This document shows positions 3,449 through 5,053 of a DNA stretch of 5,053 nucleotides, one piece after another; within the stretch, counting starts at the first letter, position 1, and each line of letters begins with the position of its first letter. Origin of the DNA: Chloroflexota bacterium (GTDB lineage Bacteria; Chloroflexota; Anaerolineae; UBA1429). The position numbers and the translations under genes are program-made. The notes below the pieces were generated by a model that saw only the letters and a list, made by a program, of their open reading frames with translations, ran no database searches and was not told where the DNA came from. The stretch is taken from positions 1 through 5,053 of the forward strand of contig JAAYXX010000061.1 of the NCBI GenBank assembly GCA_012515695.1, written 5' to 3'.

Positions 3449-5053
3449 ATGGCCACGCCTATGCAGCCAGAGCATTTAACCTATCGCGACCGAATAGACG
3501 CGCTCCGAGCCACCAAACTGGCCGAAACCCGCGAAAAGCAGCAGGTCGTTGGCGCAATGGACCGCGATGACCACGCGCTAATCTTGCCGCCCCCTGACCG
3601 GCGCCAGCTCGTCGAGACGATCAGCACGTCGGGCATGCCCATCGTTGATGTGTTGCTCACAGGGTACGAGCCGGAACCCAACCACCCCAGCGGGGGCTTT
3701 TTTGGTCCCAGAGCAGTGGGCCGCAACTTTCGGCGGCTCCTTGAGTGCCACCCCCCGTATGTTGACCCCGTGTCCTCGCTGGCGGGCGCATATTTCGTCA
3801 GCTTCTCGTCTTATCGCAAGACGCACTGGTCGCCCGATTTCCCCATCCCGGCAGTTGTTCGCGGAGGCATCGAGAAGTATAAAATCTTGCCCGGCATCGG
3901 CGCGCAACAGCACTTTTGTCAGGATATGCAAATCGGCTTTGACCTCGGCTGGAAGGGCATCCTCGCCCAAGTGCGCCGCTATCGGCAGGCCCACGCCCCT
4001 CATAAAGTCGCTTTTTATGACGGGTTGGAGGATGTCGTCCTGGGTATTCAGCACTGGATACAGCGCACAGCGGACCACGCCCGCCAACTGGCCGAAACGG
4101 AACTACACCCGCAATTGCGCCAGAACCTGCTGGAAATGGCCGAGATGAATGCGCGCCTCGTGACCGAACCGCCGCGCACTTTTCGCGAGGCGTGCCAGTG
4201 GACAGTCTGGTATTTGATCGTGGCGCAGATGTACAACGGCAGCGGCGGGGTGGGCAAGATAGACTTGTTGCTACATCCCTATTACGTGCGTGACAAGCAA
4301 GCCGGCATCCTTACCGATGACGAGGCTGTCTTTCATCTGGCCTGCCTCTTGCTGCGCGGGGATACGGCATACAGCCAACTGGGCGGCCCTGACGCCGACG
4401 GGAACGACGTTACCAACCCGGTTTCTTTTCTCCTGTTAGAAGCCGCCCACCAGATGAAAATCCCGGCCAGCATCGGCGTTTGTGTGGGCAAGGGCACAGA
4501 CCCCGGCCTGCTGCGGCGCGGTGTCGAAATCCAGTTCGAGGATAAAATGGGCATTCCCAAATTCCTCGGCTGCGACACGGTGATTGAGGGGTTTGCCCGA
4601 AACGGCATCCCTATCCAAGACGCCCGGCGGCGCGCTTATGCTGGCTGCCATTGGTATGGCATCCCCGGCAAAGAATACACGCTGAACGACTGCGTCAAGC
4701 TCAATTTTGGGCCGGTTTTCGATTACGCCCTGCGCGAGATGATGGCCGATTGTAGCATAACGCCCAGTCTGGCCGAGCTATGGCGCCGCTTTGAGCAGCA
4801 TCTCCGCCAGGCAATCCACGCCATTGCCGTGGCACTGGATTTCCACCTGGAGCATATGCACGAGGTCTTTCCAGAGCTGGTGCTCGACCTGCTCTGTTAC
4901 GACGTTATCGAACGCGGGGAAGATGCCTCACACGGCGGCTTGCAATACTATAACCTGTGCATTGACGGCGCGGCGCTGGCCACCGTCGCCGATTCCTTTG
5001 CCGCCCTGGAACAGAGGATCGAACAGGAGCAACGTATGACCTGGGGAGAGCTA
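3449..5053 (+). CDS. Glycyl radical enzyme of the pyruvate formate-lyase superfamily, N-terminal 535 residues (3' truncated)
   Basis: The frame stays open to the right edge; usual family length is about 780-850 residues, so the C-terminal glycyl radical loop (RVxG) is outside. Superfamily landmarks appear in order: RTFREACQWTVWYL with GGVGKIDLLLHPYYVRD (about 243-282), DADGNDVTNPVSFLLLEAA (about 315-333), and the thiyl-cysteine loop AYAGCHWYGIPG (396-407, cysteine C400). Then come FPELVLDLLCYDVIERGEDA and GGLQYYN-x8-ATVADSFAALE (about 474-521). These enzymes use a glycine radical, installed by a radical SAM activase, to make a cysteine thiyl radical that starts cleavage, dehydration or decarboxylation under anoxic conditions. 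Choline TMA-lyase, glycerol dehydratase and 4-hydroxyphenylacetate decarboxylase carry Glu two residues after this cysteine; here it is Trp (Cys-His-Trp). It is also not the Cys-Cys of pyruvate formate-lyase. The superfamily is confident, the substrate unknown. An activase gene would be expected nearby but is not in view. Confidence 0.85.
   Translation, partial: MATPMQPEHLTYRDRIDALRATKLAETREKQQVVGAMDRDDHALILPPPDRRQLVETISTSGMPIVDVLLTGYEPEPNHPSGGFFGPRAVGRNFRRLLECHPPYVDPVSSLAGAYFVSFSSYRKTHWSPDFPIPAVVRGGIEKYKILPGIGAQQHFCQDMQIGFDLGWKGILAQVRRYRQAHAPHKVAFYDGLEDVVLGIQHWIQRTADHARQLAETELHPQLRQNLLEMAEMNARLVTEPPRTFREACQWTVWYLIVAQMYNGSGGVGKIDLLLHPYYVRDKQAGILTDDEAVFHLACLLLRGDTAYSQLGGPDADGNDVTNPVSFLLLEAAHQMKIPASIGVCVGKGTDPGLLRRGVEIQFEDKMGIPKFLGCDTVIEGFARNGIPIQDARRRAYAGCHWYGIPGKEYTLNDCVKLNFGPVFDYALREMMADCSITPSLAELWRRFEQHLRQAIHAIAVALDFHLEHMHEVFPELVLDLLCYDVIERGEDASHGGLQYYNLCIDGAALATVADSFAALEQRIEQEQRMTWGEL

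Noticed and set aside
3578..4148. Minus- and plus-strand open frames within the start of the glycyl radical enzyme gene
   Set aside because: They are out of frame with, or antisense to, a well-supported gene with a strong ribosome binding site.

Overview
The window (5,053 bp, moderately G+C-rich, both edges cutting through genes) looks like an accessory stretch of a bacterial genome or large plasmid. A glycyl radical enzyme implies an anaerobic or facultative lifestyle. GC-rich hairpin repeats between genes and the overall gene mix would fit an anaerobic Chloroflexota-like bacterium, but the sequence shows no taxonomic marker, so that is only a weak guess.

Layout. (1) 2-832, plus strand: the last 276 codons of a very large type ISP restriction-modification/helicase protein. 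(2) 853-1109, plus strand: a broken gene 20 bp further on. Its two ends are recognisable as one conserved family of nucleotide-processing-like Rossmann proteins, but they lie in different frames and the middle is missing. Together these two look like the worn edge of a defence cluster. (3) 1210-1545, plus strand: a small intact single-domain cupin. (4) 1546-1895: non-coding, with a long imperfect inverted repeat and an array of GCTGGCA/TGCCAGC half-sites. (5) 1896-2970, minus strand: a two-gene partition operon, a short ParA ATPase followed by a small ribbon-helix-helix (ParG-like) DNA-binding protein overlapping it by 11 bp. (6) 2971-3448: non-coding, with GC hairpin repeats, a good sigma70-type promoter for parA and a second array of the same half-sites. 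(7) 3449-5053, plus strand: the first 535 codons of a glycyl radical enzyme of the pyruvate formate-lyase superfamily, with a strong ribosome binding site.

The most coherent system is the partition cassette. The parA-RHH operon lies between two arrays of one 7-bp half-site, and a 31-bp three-half-site unit (starts 11 and 13 bp apart) occurs once downstream and twice upstream. The upstream array overlaps the -35 box of the predicted parA promoter. The downstream array contains a perfect hairpin followed by a T-run on the operon strand, which should act as its terminator. This suggests that one repeat family serves as centromere, operator and terminator. The second point of interest is the glycyl radical enzyme, whose predicted thiyl cysteine (C400) sits in Gly-Cys-His-Trp rather than the Gly-Cys-X-Glu of the known dehydratases, lyases and decarboxylases, so its substrate cannot be named.
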